Assembly: GCA_965279565.1 (NCBI GenBank)
Contig: OZ257249.1
Coordinates: forward strand, 2,976,001 to 3,040,000
From: Tagaea sp965279565
GTDB lineage: Bacteria; Pseudomonadota; Alphaproteobacteria; CACIAM-22H2
Direction: 5' to 3'
Length of the DNA stretch: 64,000 bases
Program-made: the position numbers and the translations under genes
The notes under the pieces: generated by a model
What the model saw: only the letters and a program-made list of their open reading frames with translations
What the model was told of the DNA's origin: nothing
Database searches by the model: none
Shown here: positions 8,423 through 16,348 of the stretch, piece after piece
Layout: each line of letters starts with the position of its first letter
Position numbering within the stretch: position 1 is the stretch's first letter

Positions 8423-9555
8423 AAATCGAACGCGTGGTCGTGCATGCCTGCCGGGTTCCGCCGGCCTCGCCGTGGGAAGACGCGACCAACCGTGTGGACG
8501 GCCTCGAACTGATCTTCGTCGAGATCGAGACGGATACCGGCCTGAAAGGGACCGGCATCAGCTACACGGTCGATATCGGCGGTACGGCAATCAAGGCGTT
8601 AATCGAGGACTATCTCGTCAACCTCGCGATCGGCATGGATCCGCTCGACTACGAGCGGATATGGAACCGGCTCAACCGGCAGTCGCGCCGCCTCGGGCTC
8701 GGCGTCAACTCGATGGCCATCGCCGCGATCGACATCGCCGTCTGGGATGTGATCGGCAAGCACTGCGGGCAGCCGCTTTATCGGTTGCTGGGTGGTGCTC
8801 GCGGCTCGATCCCTTCTTATATCAGCGAAATCAACCTGAGCGCTTCCGATACGGTCGACGATCTCGTCCGCCGGATCGACGATTATGTCGCCCGCGGCTA
8901 TCGGGCAGTGAAGATTAAGATCGGCCACGACGAACCCGAGATCGACGTGGAGCGCATCTCGAAGGTGAAGGAACGTCTCGGCCGGGGTGCAAAGCTCTTC
9001 GTCGATCTGAACCAGAAATGGACGGCCGCCGAGGCGATTTCGAAGGCCACGCGGCTCGATGCATTCGATCTCGGCTGGATCGAGGAACCGATCCTCTATC
9101 ACGACATTGCCGGGCACGCGGCACTGAGGCGCGCGATCCACACGCCGATAGCACTGGGTGAAAGCCTCTATTGCCGCCAGCAGTTCCAGCAGTATCTCGA
9201 TGCCGACGCGATCGACATCGTGCAGGCGGATGTCGCCTTCGTCGGCGGCATCACCGAATGGCTCAAGATCGCGCATCTGGCGAGCGCTTTCGGCCGCCCC
9301 GTCGCCCCGCATTTCATGATGGAACTGTCGGTCCACCTGCTGTGCGGCGTGCAGAACGCCTTCATGCTCGAGAACGTCGTCGGCGGCAGCCTGACCGAGC
9401 TTGGCCTGCTCGAGGAGCCGATCGTCGTCGAGGGCGGGGTCGGCAGGCCGCCGGGCCGGCCGGGCCACGGCATCGTGGTTGACTGGAAGGCCGTGAAGGC
9501 AAAGGCACTGACGCCCGAACTTGCACGGTCGAAGTTTTCGGGTGGCAGTAAATAG
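8419..9555 (+). CDS. Enolase-superfamily enzyme, mandelate racemase/muconate lactonizing type
   Basis: A 378-residue protein with the full mandelate-racemase-type active site: Lys165 and Lys167 (KIK), metal ligands Asp196 (VDLNQ), Glu222 (IEEP) and Glu248 (GES), the Asp271/His298 dyad ('ADVAFVGG' and 'APHF') and Glu318. It would abstract an alpha proton from a carboxylate and act as dehydratase, racemase or epimerase. Coupling to the GntR gene by an ATGA overlap suggests a link to hydroxyproline or related amino-acid metabolism, but the substrate is not deducible. Confidence 0.88.
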   Translation: MKIERVVVHACRVPPASPWEDATNRVDGLELIFVEIETDTGLKGTGISYTVDIGGTAIKALIEDYLVNLAIGMDPLDYERIWNRLNRQSRRLGLGVNSMAIAAIDIAVWDVIGKHCGQPLYRLLGGARGSIPSYISEINLSASDTVDDLVRRIDDYVARGYRAVKIKIGHDEPEIDVERISKVKERLGRGAKLFVDLNQKWTAAEAISKATRLDAFDLGWIEEPILYHDIAGHAALRRAIHTPIALGESLYCRQQFQQYLDADAIDIVQADVAFVGGITEWLKIAHLASAFGRPVAPHFMMELSVHLLCGVQNAFMLENVVGGSLTELGLLEEPIVVEGGVGRPPGRPGHGIVVDWKAVKAKALTPELARSKFSGGSK

Positions 9556-9569
9556 ACGGTGGAAGTCCA

Positions 9570-10613
9570 CTAGGGAAGATTGTCGCGCACGAAGATGTCG
9601 ATCCGGATTGTTTCCTGATCGCTCAGGATCGAATCGCCGCCGCAGTGCGCGAGCAGGACCCGGCCCGCCGACCGTGCCTCATGGCCCGCATTCTGGCTGA
9701 TAAGCGTATCGAGGGTTCCTTCCACGATGAAGCGCCGCGTGTGCGGCGTCAGTTCGTGGCCGATCCAGACGATGTCGCGCGAGCGGCCGGATTTCTCGAG
9801 CGCTGACGCAATGCCGCGGTTGCCCGCGCCGACATTGTAGAGGCCGATCAGGTCGGGATGCTCGGCGAGTAGTGCAGCCGTCATGGGCAGCGTGAGTGCG
9901 CTGTCGTCGCGTCCTTCGAGTGCGGGCAGGACCGTCAGATTCGGGTGTTCGCCCGAAAGCACCTGGTTGAAGCCGAACTGGCGCTCGGCGTGGTCGCGCA
10001 GCGCAAGTGACCCGGCCACGACGCCGATCTTGCCAGCCCGGCCGCGCAGATACTTGCCCATCAGCGTGCCCGCCGTACGGCCCGCTGCCGGATTGTCGAT
10101 GCCGACGTAATGCAGGCGCCGCGATGCCGGCACGTCGGAGACAAGCGTGACCACCGCGACGCCGCGCGCGGCAAGGTCGTCGATCGCGATACGGACGCGC
10201 GGGTGGTCGAGTGCGACGACCGCGACGCCGTCATAGACCGGCGGGAGCCCTTCGAGTGCACGCCCCAGCGCCTCGGGATCGAACACATCGACGCGGTGCA
10301 TGTCGATGAAAGCCCGTTGTGCAGCGAGAAGGGGAGTCGAAAGGCGGACCTGCTCGGCGAGATCGGCCATAAAGGTGTTGTCGCCGACGGGCAGGATGAA
10401 GGCGAACCGGTAGCTGCGGTTGCGGGCGAGCTTCGCGGCGGCGAGATCGGGCCGGTAGCCGAGCTTCGCGACCGCCTCTTCGACGCGTGCGACGGTCTTG
10501 TCGCGCACGCCCGGTCGCTTGTTGACGACGCGGTCGGCCGTCGCCAGCGAAACGCCAGCCTCGCGCGCGACGTCCTCGAGCGTGATCTTTCCGGTAACGA
10601 TGGTCGCCGGCAT
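9570..10613 (-). CDS. LacI family transcriptional regulator
   Basis: A 347-residue protein with a LacI helix-turn-helix and hinge ('ITLEDVAREAGVSLATADRVVN', residues 9-31) and a periplasmic-binding-protein-like sensor domain ('VAVVALDHPRV', 'GLYNVGAGNRG'). It is the last gene of a six-gene leftward unit with a sugar importer, so it probably senses the imported sugar or its oxidation product. ATG 10613 sits 2 bases after the stop of the ThuA-like gene. Confidence 0.92.
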   Translation of the reverse strand: MPATIVTGKITLEDVAREAGVSLATADRVVNKRPGVRDKTVARVEEAVAKLGYRPDLAAAKLARNRSYRFAFILPVGDNTFMADLAEQVRLSTPLLAAQRAFIDMHRVDVFDPEALGRALEGLPPVYDGVAVVALDHPRVRIAIDDLAARGVAVVTLVSDVPASRRLHYVGIDNPAAGRTAGTLMGKYLRGRAGKIGVVAGSLALRDHAERQFGFNQVLSGEHPNLTVLPALEGRDDSALTLPMTAALLAEHPDLIGLYNVGAGNRGIASALEKSGRSRDIVWIGHELTPHTRRFIVEGTLDTLISQNAGHEARSAGRVLLAHCGGDSILSDQETIRIDIFVRDNLP

Positions 10614-10615
10614 TC

Positions 10616-11272
10616 TCACGTGCGTGCGGCCCACGCCATGCCGCGCGTCATGATCTGCTTCATCTCGGGAATGTCGAGCTCGTAGGCACGATGGCCGAGT
10701 GTGCAGTAGAAGACGCGACCCTTGCCGTAGATCTTCTTCCAGACGACCGGCATGACGACGCCTTCGACCCACGGGGCATGCTCGCCAGAGAACTTCGTCG
10801 TCGCAAGCACCTCGATGCCCGGATCGACGTGCATGTAGTAATGCTCCGACCGGTAGTCGAAATCCGTGAGGCCCTTCATGACCGGATCGTCGGGCTTCGT
10901 GACGTTGACGCGGAAATCGATGATGTTCCCGGGGTGGGCCACCCACTGGCCACCGCACATGAACTGGTACTCGACCGAATCCCGGAACGCGTCGCACATG
11001 CCGCCGTGGTGGCCGGCGAGCCCGACGCCGCCTTGGACCGCCGCACACAGATTCAGCGCCTCGGCCTTCTCGATCTTCGACATCGTGTAGATCGGCACGA
11101 TCAGCGACAGATCATGTATGGCCGGATCGGCGAAGGCCGCCGTCGTCGTCTCGACGCGGACATCGTAGCCCGCGGCGGTCAGCCACGTGCGGTAGATCGA
11201 AGCGCAGAGATCGGGGTCATGGCCGTTCCAGCCGCCCCAGACGATCATCGCGCTTGGTTTCTTCTGTGCCAT
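10616..11272 (-). CDS. ThuA-like domain protein
   Basis: A 218-residue ThuA-like (glutamine-amidotransferase-fold) protein. Visible features are 'MIVWGGWNGHD' at the N-terminus, 'GLAGHHGG' near residue 88 and 'GRVFYCTLGH' near residue 185, all typical of the family. ThuA of rhizobia takes part in trehalose use together with a Gfo/Idh/MocA partner (ThuB), and here the adjacent gene is also a Gfo/Idh/MocA member. The biochemical reaction is not well established, so only the sugar-utilisation role is inferred. Spacing is 5 bases to the upstream gene and 2 to the LacI gene. Confidence 0.88.
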   Translation of the reverse strand: MAQKKPSAMIVWGGWNGHDPDLCASIYRTWLTAAGYDVRVETTTAAFADPAIHDLSLIVPIYTMSKIEKAEALNLCAAVQGGVGLAGHHGGMCDAFRDSVEYQFMCGGQWVAHPGNIIDFRVNVTKPDDPVMKGLTDFDYRSEHYYMHVDPGIEVLATTKFSGEHAPWVEGVVMPVVWKKIYGKGRVFYCTLGHRAYELDIPEMKQIMTRGMAWAART

Positions 11273-11277
11273 GTCCG

Positions 11278-12375
11278 CTACTCCAACTTGCCGCCCGAGA
11301 GACCGGCCGCAAGGGCTGCCGGACGCTCGACCGTACTCTCGATCTTGACCCTGCGCCCCTCGTCGGAGGACTTCTGGAACGCTTCCATAACCTCAAGCAC
11401 GTGGAATGCCAACGCTCCGTTCGCGCGGTGCGGCCAGCCGGCGCGCAGGCCCGTCGCCATGTCGGCAAGGCCGATCGAACGGAACTCGCCGTCGGTATAG
11501 CCATGTGTCAGCGGCTTGGATTCCCAGTCGCCGCCGGTCATCGCGACGCTGACTTCACCGCCGAACCGGTTGGGGTCGGGCACGAGCATGGCGCCCTTAT
11601 CGCCGTAGATCTCGATTGGTGTGTGCCTGTGTTTGGGGACGTCGAAGCTCATCGCGATCGAGATAACGGCGCCGCTGTGGAACTCGAGCATTCCCGCCAC
11701 GTGGGTCGATACCTCGACCGGCATCATCGTGCCCTTCAGGGGCTCGCTCGTGATCATGCGCTGCTGGCGCGGCCGGGCGGTCGAACCCATCACGCTGGCG
11801 ACTGGCCCGAGTAGTTGGACGAGGTCCGTGATGTAGTAGGGGCCCATGTCGAGCATCGGGCCGCCACCGCGCAGATAGTAGAAGCCCGGTGCCGGGTGCC
11901 AGCGTTCGTGGCCCGGGCACATGAAGAAGGCGCTTCCGGCGACCGGCGTGCCGATGGCACCTTGGTCGATCAATGCGCGGGCGGTCTGATGGCCGCCACC
12001 CAGGAACGTGTCGGGTGCGCAGCCGACGCGCAGCCCCTTCTCGTTGGCAAGGTCCATGACCTTGCGCGCTTCGGTCAGGTTCACGCCGAGCGGCTTTTCC
12101 GAATAGACGTGCTTGCCTGCCTTGAGCGCCACGAGGTCGATGTCGGTGTGCGCGAGCGGCACTGTCAGGTTCAGGACGATCTCGATGTCGTCGCGCTTGA
12201 GCATCTGGTCGACGCGCATGACCGGCAGGCCGAACTCGGCACCACGCTTCTCGGCCGCCTCCGTGCGCATGTCGGCCACGCCCCGGATCTCGAGGATCGG
12301 GAAGTTCTTCGATGCCTTGATATAAGCGGCGCTGATCACGCCGCACCCGATGATTCCGATACCGACCTTCTGCAC
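11278..12375 (-). CDS. Gfo/Idh/MocA family oxidoreductase (ThuB-like position)
   Basis: A 365-residue NAD(P)-dependent oxidoreductase with 'GIIGCGVISAAY' at residues 7-18, the 'SEKPLGVN' motif near 94 and 'DMGPYYITDLVQLLGP' in the substrate domain, where Tyr replaces the more usual His. It lies between the importer permeases and the ThuA-like gene, consistent with oxidation of the imported sugar at C3 or another hydroxyl. The Thu comparison is from context, not from residue-level identity. Confidence 0.88.
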   Translation of the reverse strand: MQKVGIGIIGCGVISAAYIKASKNFPILEIRGVADMRTEAAEKRGAEFGLPVMRVDQMLKRDDIEIVLNLTVPLAHTDIDLVALKAGKHVYSEKPLGVNLTEARKVMDLANEKGLRVGCAPDTFLGGGHQTARALIDQGAIGTPVAGSAFFMCPGHERWHPAPGFYYLRGGGPMLDMGPYYITDLVQLLGPVASVMGSTARPRQQRMITSEPLKGTMMPVEVSTHVAGMLEFHSGAVISIAMSFDVPKHRHTPIEIYGDKGAMLVPDPNRFGGEVSVAMTGGDWESKPLTHGYTDGEFRSIGLADMATGLRAGWPHRANGALAFHVLEVMEAFQKSSDEGRRVKIESTVERPAALAAGLSGGKLE

Positions 12376-12407
12376 GAATCAGCTCCGTCGTTTGGGCAAA
12401 GCCCGTT

Positions 12408-13259
12408 TCAACCCTTCACGGCACCGGCCGTCAGGCCGGCAACGATATGCTTCTGCGCGAAAACGAAAAGCAGGAACGTCGGCAGGATCGTCAGCGTGAT
12501 GAACGCGAGGATCAGGTGCCAGTCGGATGTGTACTCGCCCTGATAGACCATGATGCCGAGCGGCCACGGATACATCGAATCACTGTTCAGCATGACGAGC
12601 GGGACGAGATAGGCGTTCCAACTGTGGACGAACGTGATCGTCCCGACGGTCGCCAAAATGGGGCGCGACAGCGGCAGGGTCACGAAGCGGAAGAACTTGG
12701 GATATGTGCAGCCGTCGACCAATGCCGCTTCGAGTAACTCGGCCGGCAGGTCCTTGAAGAAGCGGCGGAACAGCAGGATGCTCATCGCCAGCGCGAAGGC
12801 CACCTGCGGCAGCACGACGCCGAAATAGGTGTCGAGCAGGCCGAGATCGCGCACCTTGATGAACAGTGGCAGGATCGCAGTTGCTGCCGGGAAAAGCAGG
12901 CCCATCGTGAAGTAGTTGAGCAGCATGGTGCTGCCGAAGAAGCGCAGATGCGCGAACACGAAGGCCGCCATCGACGCCACGATCAGTGCCAGCGCCGACG
13001 TCATCGTCGAGATGGCAAAGGAGTTCCCAAGCATCCGCCAGTAGCGTTTCGACATCAGGATGTCGGCGTAGTTCTCCCATTCCCAAACCCGCGGCAAGCC
13101 GAACGGATTCGTGCGCAGTTCGCCGAGCGATTTGAAGCCGCCGAGAACGGTGGCGAGAAGCGGAACGGCCACGAACGTGGCGACGAAGGTCAGGAACAGG
13201 ACGCGGTAGAGCGTCGCGAGTTCGGGCGGCCGGCGGCCGATGCGGACGGCTTCACTCAT
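12408..13259 (-). CDS. CUT1 sugar ABC transporter permease, MalG/UgpE-like
   Basis: A 283-residue inner-membrane protein with about six hydrophobic segments and the EAA loop ('EAALVDGCTYPKFFRFVTLPLSRP', near residue 180) that contacts the ATPase. The 'HIVAGLTAGAVKG' C-terminus is typical of MalG-type permeases. Its start overlaps the stop of the other permease gene by 8 bases. No ATPase gene is present in this operon. Confidence 0.93.
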   Translation of the reverse strand: MSEAVRIGRRPPELATLYRVLFLTFVATFVAVPLLATVLGGFKSLGELRTNPFGLPRVWEWENYADILMSKRYWRMLGNSFAISTMTSALALIVASMAAFVFAHLRFFGSTMLLNYFTMGLLFPAATAILPLFIKVRDLGLLDTYFGVVLPQVAFALAMSILLFRRFFKDLPAELLEAALVDGCTYPKFFRFVTLPLSRPILATVGTITFVHSWNAYLVPLVMLNSDSMYPWPLGIMVYQGEYTSDWHLILAFITLTILPTFLLFVFAQKHIVAGLTAGAVKG

Positions 13260-14142
13260 CGCGCATGAACCAGCGCTTATAGGTGACAGCGAAAGTGGCG
13301 CAGATCACGAACAGGATGACACCGATGGCGCTGCCATACCCAATGCGCATGCGCGTAACGCCGTGCGAATAGAGGAAACTGACCATCGTCTGCGAGGAAT
13401 CGGCTGGGCCGCCGCGTGTCAGCGGCATGACGAGGTCGAAGAGCTGCAACGAGCCGACGACGGCGAAGAAGATCGACAGTCGTATCGTGGGATAGAGCAG
13501 AGGGATCGAGATGTACCTCAGCGCCTGCCAGCGCGACGCGCCGTCGATGCGTGCGGCCTCGATCAGGTTACGATCCTGCCCCTGCAGGGCGGCGATGAAG
13601 AGCATCATGTGGAAGCCGAAATACTTCCACACGACGACGATGAGGATCGCCAGCATCGAAGTCTGCGTGCTGGCAAGCAGATGGGGCGCTTCGGCATCGA
13701 ACATCCGGTAAATCGATGCCAAAAGGCCGTAGTCGCCGTCATAAACGAAGCTAAAGATCAGGCCGGTCGCAACCTCGGCGAGGACGTAGGGTAGGAAGAA
13801 CAGCATGCGCAGCGCCACGGCACCGCGGAATTTTTCGGCGAGCATCAGTGCCAACGTCAGCGCCAGCGGCAGCTGGATCAGCAGTGACACGACGATGATC
13901 AGCACGTTGTTGCGCAACGCCAGACCGAAGGCGCGCGTCTCGAACACGAAGCGGTAATTGTCGAAGCCGACCCAGTTCGTCGGCGTGCCGAAGCCATTCC
14001 AGTTGTAGTTGCCGTACCAGGCCGCCTCGACGATCGGCAACACGACGAACAGCGTGAACAGGAGGATTGCGGGTGGAAGGAACAGGACGACCGCAGTCAT
14101 CTGTCCGGCGCCCGTCTGGCGGCGGGCGGACGAGGCTAGCAT
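13252..14142 (-). CDS. CUT1 sugar ABC transporter permease, MalF/UgpA-like
   Basis: A 296-residue permease with multiple membrane segments and an EAA loop ('EAARIDGASRWQALRYISIPLL', near residue 200). It pairs with the downstream MalG-like permease to form the membrane channel for the sugar delivered by the binding protein encoded upstream. ATG 14142 is used; ATG at residue 15 is a possible alternative. The 70-base gap to the binding-protein gene contains an inverted repeat. Confidence 0.93.
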   Translation of the reverse strand: MLASSARRQTGAGQMTAVVLFLPPAILLFTLFVVLPIVEAAWYGNYNWNGFGTPTNWVGFDNYRFVFETRAFGLALRNNVLIIVVSLLIQLPLALTLALMLAEKFRGAVALRMLFFLPYVLAEVATGLIFSFVYDGDYGLLASIYRMFDAEAPHLLASTQTSMLAILIVVVWKYFGFHMMLFIAALQGQDRNLIEAARIDGASRWQALRYISIPLLYPTIRLSIFFAVVGSLQLFDLVMPLTRGGPADSSQTMVSFLYSHGVTRMRIGYGSAIGVILFVICATFAVTYKRWFMRDE

Positions 14143-14163
14143 CGCTTGCTATCTCCGTCGGTT

Positions 14164-14198
14164 GCGGGGAAGCGCAATTGCATGCAGCACTTCCCCGC
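14164..14198 (-). repeat. Hairpin between binding-protein and permease genes
   Basis: GCGGGGAAG (14164-14172) and CTTCCCCGC (14190-14198) are perfect complements flanking a 17-base loop that itself holds GCAATTGC. It lies in the intergenic space after the binding-protein stop. There is no T-run, so an mRNA-stabilising or attenuating hairpin is more likely than a full terminator. Confidence 0.6.
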
Positions 14199-14212
14199 GT
14201 CCGGCACGAGTC

Positions 14213-15472
14213 TCAGTTACCCTGCTTCCAGGCGTCCTGCACGGCCTTTGCGACCTGTCGCGGCGTCATGCTGCCGCCGGCGAGTTCGGCCGTGGCGTCG
14301 TTGACGACGCGGCCGACCGACGGCCCAAGATCCTGGTCGTAGAAGTTCTGATGGTAGCCCGAGCGCGCTAGGTTCTGCGCGATGTTGCGCATGAACGCGT
14401 TGTTGATGCCGGCATCCGCTCCCTTGACCACGGGGATCAGGAAGTTGGCGCCCGCGAGCCGCATCTGCACGTCCTTCGAGACGAAGTGCTTGATGAAGTC
14501 AAGTGCGGCCTTGGGTGCACCGCGCGTAAGCAGCCAGCCATTGATGCCGCCAAGCGTGTCGCTCGCGGCACCCTTTCCGCCCGGAACGGACGGGAAGTCG
14601 AACCAGCCGAGCTTGTCGTCGGTGATTCCAACCTTGTCGGCCGCCAGCGCCTTCTGCTGGTGGTAGACGGTGCTGATCACCAGCGACATCGCGGCCTTGC
14701 CGTCGCCGAAGAAGCCGGTCGACTGGGGGTTCTTGAAGCCCAGGAAGCCGTTCTGGAACGGCTGCAGGTCGACGAGCTGCTTCATGTAATCGCCGGCCTT
14801 CTGGAAGGTCTCACCCTCGAAGCCGCCGTCCTTGCCCTGCAGTGCCGCGTCGAACGCCGCCTTGCCACCGATACGCACGGCGAGGTTCGTCCAGTAGAAG
14901 TGGAGGGGCCACTTGTCGCCGCCGCCGACGGTGATCGGCGTGACGCCGGCCGCCTTGAGCTTGCGCACCGCGCCGAGCAGGTCATCCCAAGTTTTGATCG
15001 CCGAACCGTCGACACCGCCCTTGGCCATCAGGTCCTTGTTGTAGAGGAAGCCGACCTGCGACTGCGCGTGCGGCAGGCCATAGGTCTTGCCGCCGACAGT
15101 GAAGGCGGCGAGTGCCGCCGGCGAGATCGTGTCGCGGACGTCACCGATCTGGCCGGAAATGTCCTGCAGGACGCCGGCCTCGACCTGTGCCTTCAGCACG
15201 CCGCCGGCCCACGAGTAGATGATATGCGGGCGGTCGTTCGACTGGAGCAGCGTGGGCAGCTTGGCCTTGTAGGACTCGTTTTCGAGGAACTGCATCTCGA
15301 CCTTGGTGCCCGGGTTCTTTGCCTCGAACTCGCGCGCGACTTCCTCCCAGATCTTGATCTGGGCCGGATTGACCTCGAGATGGAGCCATTTGACCGTCGT
15401 CTGGGCCAGCGAAGCGCCGGCCGAAAACGACAGTGCGACGGCTGCCAGCAGCGACCGATTCAATGCGTTCAT
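14213..15472 (-). CDS. CUT1 sugar ABC transporter substrate-binding protein (SBP family 1)
   Basis: A 419-residue secreted protein with a Sec signal peptide (about residues 1-23, ending ASLAQ) and a family 1 solute-binding core ('TVKWLHLEVNPAQIKIWEEVAREFE', 'GLPHAQSQVGFLYNKDLMAKGG'). I chose ATG 15472, with GGGAGG 7 bases upstream, over an in-frame ATG at 15499. It is the first gene of the six-gene unit ending in lacI. Substrate unknown, presumably a mono- or disaccharide. Confidence 0.93.
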   Translation of the reverse strand: MNALNRSLLAAVALSFSAGASLAQTTVKWLHLEVNPAQIKIWEEVAREFEAKNPGTKVEMQFLENESYKAKLPTLLQSNDRPHIIYSWAGGVLKAQVEAGVLQDISGQIGDVRDTISPAALAAFTVGGKTYGLPHAQSQVGFLYNKDLMAKGGVDGSAIKTWDDLLGAVRKLKAAGVTPITVGGGDKWPLHFYWTNLAVRIGGKAAFDAALQGKDGGFEGETFQKAGDYMKQLVDLQPFQNGFLGFKNPQSTGFFGDGKAAMSLVISTVYHQQKALAADKVGITDDKLGWFDFPSVPGGKGAASDTLGGINGWLLTRGAPKAALDFIKHFVSKDVQMRLAGANFLIPVVKGADAGINNAFMRNIAQNLARSGYHQNFYDQDLGPSVGRVVNDATAELAGGSMTPRQVAKAVQDAWKQGN

Positions 15473-15547
15473 TGCGATCCTCCCCATGCCGGCATTCAAA
15501 GGCCGGACGTGGCAGGAACAGTGCCTGTCAATTTCGAGGTACGCAAC

Positions 15548-15575
15548 TCAAATTTTGATATATACACTTCAAGTG
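15548..15575. promoter_or_regulatory. Two adjacent palindromes in a divergent promoter region
   Basis: TCAAATTTTGA (15548-15558) and CACTTCAAGTG (15565-15575) are both perfect palindromes around a single central base and lie 6 bases apart. They sit between the binding-protein gene (start 15472) and the SDR gene (start 15605). They may be operators for the LacI regulator of this operon or for the nearby GntR protein; which one binds cannot be told from sequence. Confidence 0.45.
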
Positions 15576-15604
15576 AAATGAAGGCTCCGGGGGGAGAACG
15601 CTAA

Positions 15605-16348
15605 ATGGTTGCGATATATCCGGATCTGGCTGGCCAGGTCGTGCTGGTGACGGGCGGTGCTTCCGGCATCGGCGAAGCGATCGTGCGCCGGTTCGCCGAG
15701 CAGAAGGCGAAGGTCGCGTTCCTGGACGTGAAGAAAGCCGAGGGCGAACGGCTGGCGAGGGAACTGTCAGTGCGCTTTGCCGCCGTCGACCTGACCGATA
15801 CACGCGCCATGCAGGCGGAGATCGGAGAGATCGGCCGTGTACTCGGACCGGTGCGCATCCTGATCAACAATGCCGCGCACGACGAACGACACGCGACCGA
15901 AAGCGTGACGCCCGAATATTGGGACGAGCGGATCGCAGTCAATCTGAAGCACCAGTTCTTCGCGGCGCAGGCGGTGTTGCCGGGCATGAAGGCCGGTGGC
16001 GGCGGCTCGATCGTCAATTTCGGTTCGACGTCGTGGATGGTCGGGCAGGGCGGCATGGCGGCCTATACGGCCAGCAAATCCGCCGTGCTGGGGCTCACCC
16101 GTTCGCTGGCGCGCGACTACGGGAAGTTCAACATCCGGGTCAACGCAATCGCGCCCGGCTGGATCATGACAGAGCGCCAGATCGAGAAATGGCTGACGCC
16201 AGAGTCCGAAGCCGAGCTCATGTCGCGCCAGTGCCTCAAACGCCGCCTGCAGCCGGATGAAATCGCGCGGTTCGCGCTGTTCCTTGCTTCGGAAGAAGCG
16301 TCAGCCTGCACGAACCAGCACTATATCGTCGACGGCGGCTGGGTCTGA
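15605..16348 (+). CDS. Short-chain dehydrogenase/reductase (classical SDR)
   Basis: A 247-residue NAD(P)-dependent enzyme with GGASGIG at residues 17-23, NNA near 88-90, catalytic Ser141, Tyr154 and Lys158 (YTASK) and the 'PGWIMT' loop. Asp41 after the second strand favours NAD. A GGGGGAG ribosome-binding site precedes ATG 15605. It is divergent from a sugar importer operon and its 3' end overlaps the convergent GMC oxidoreductase gene by 28 bases. It probably oxidises a sugar or polyol from one of these modules. Confidence 0.93.
   Translation: MVAIYPDLAGQVVLVTGGASGIGEAIVRRFAEQKAKVAFLDVKKAEGERLARELSVRFAAVDLTDTRAMQAEIGEIGRVLGPVRILINNAAHDERHATESVTPEYWDERIAVNLKHQFFAAQAVLPGMKAGGGGSIVNFGSTSWMVGQGGMAAYTASKSAVLGLTRSLARDYGKFNIRVNAIAPGWIMTERQIEKWLTPESEAELMSRQCLKRRLQPDEIARFALFLASEEASACTNQHYIVDGGWV

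Noticed and set aside
9559..9570. GTGGA-AG-TCCAC inverted repeat between convergent genes as a terminator
   Set aside because: The 2-base centre cannot form a proper loop, the stem is only about 5 bp and no T-run follows on either strand.
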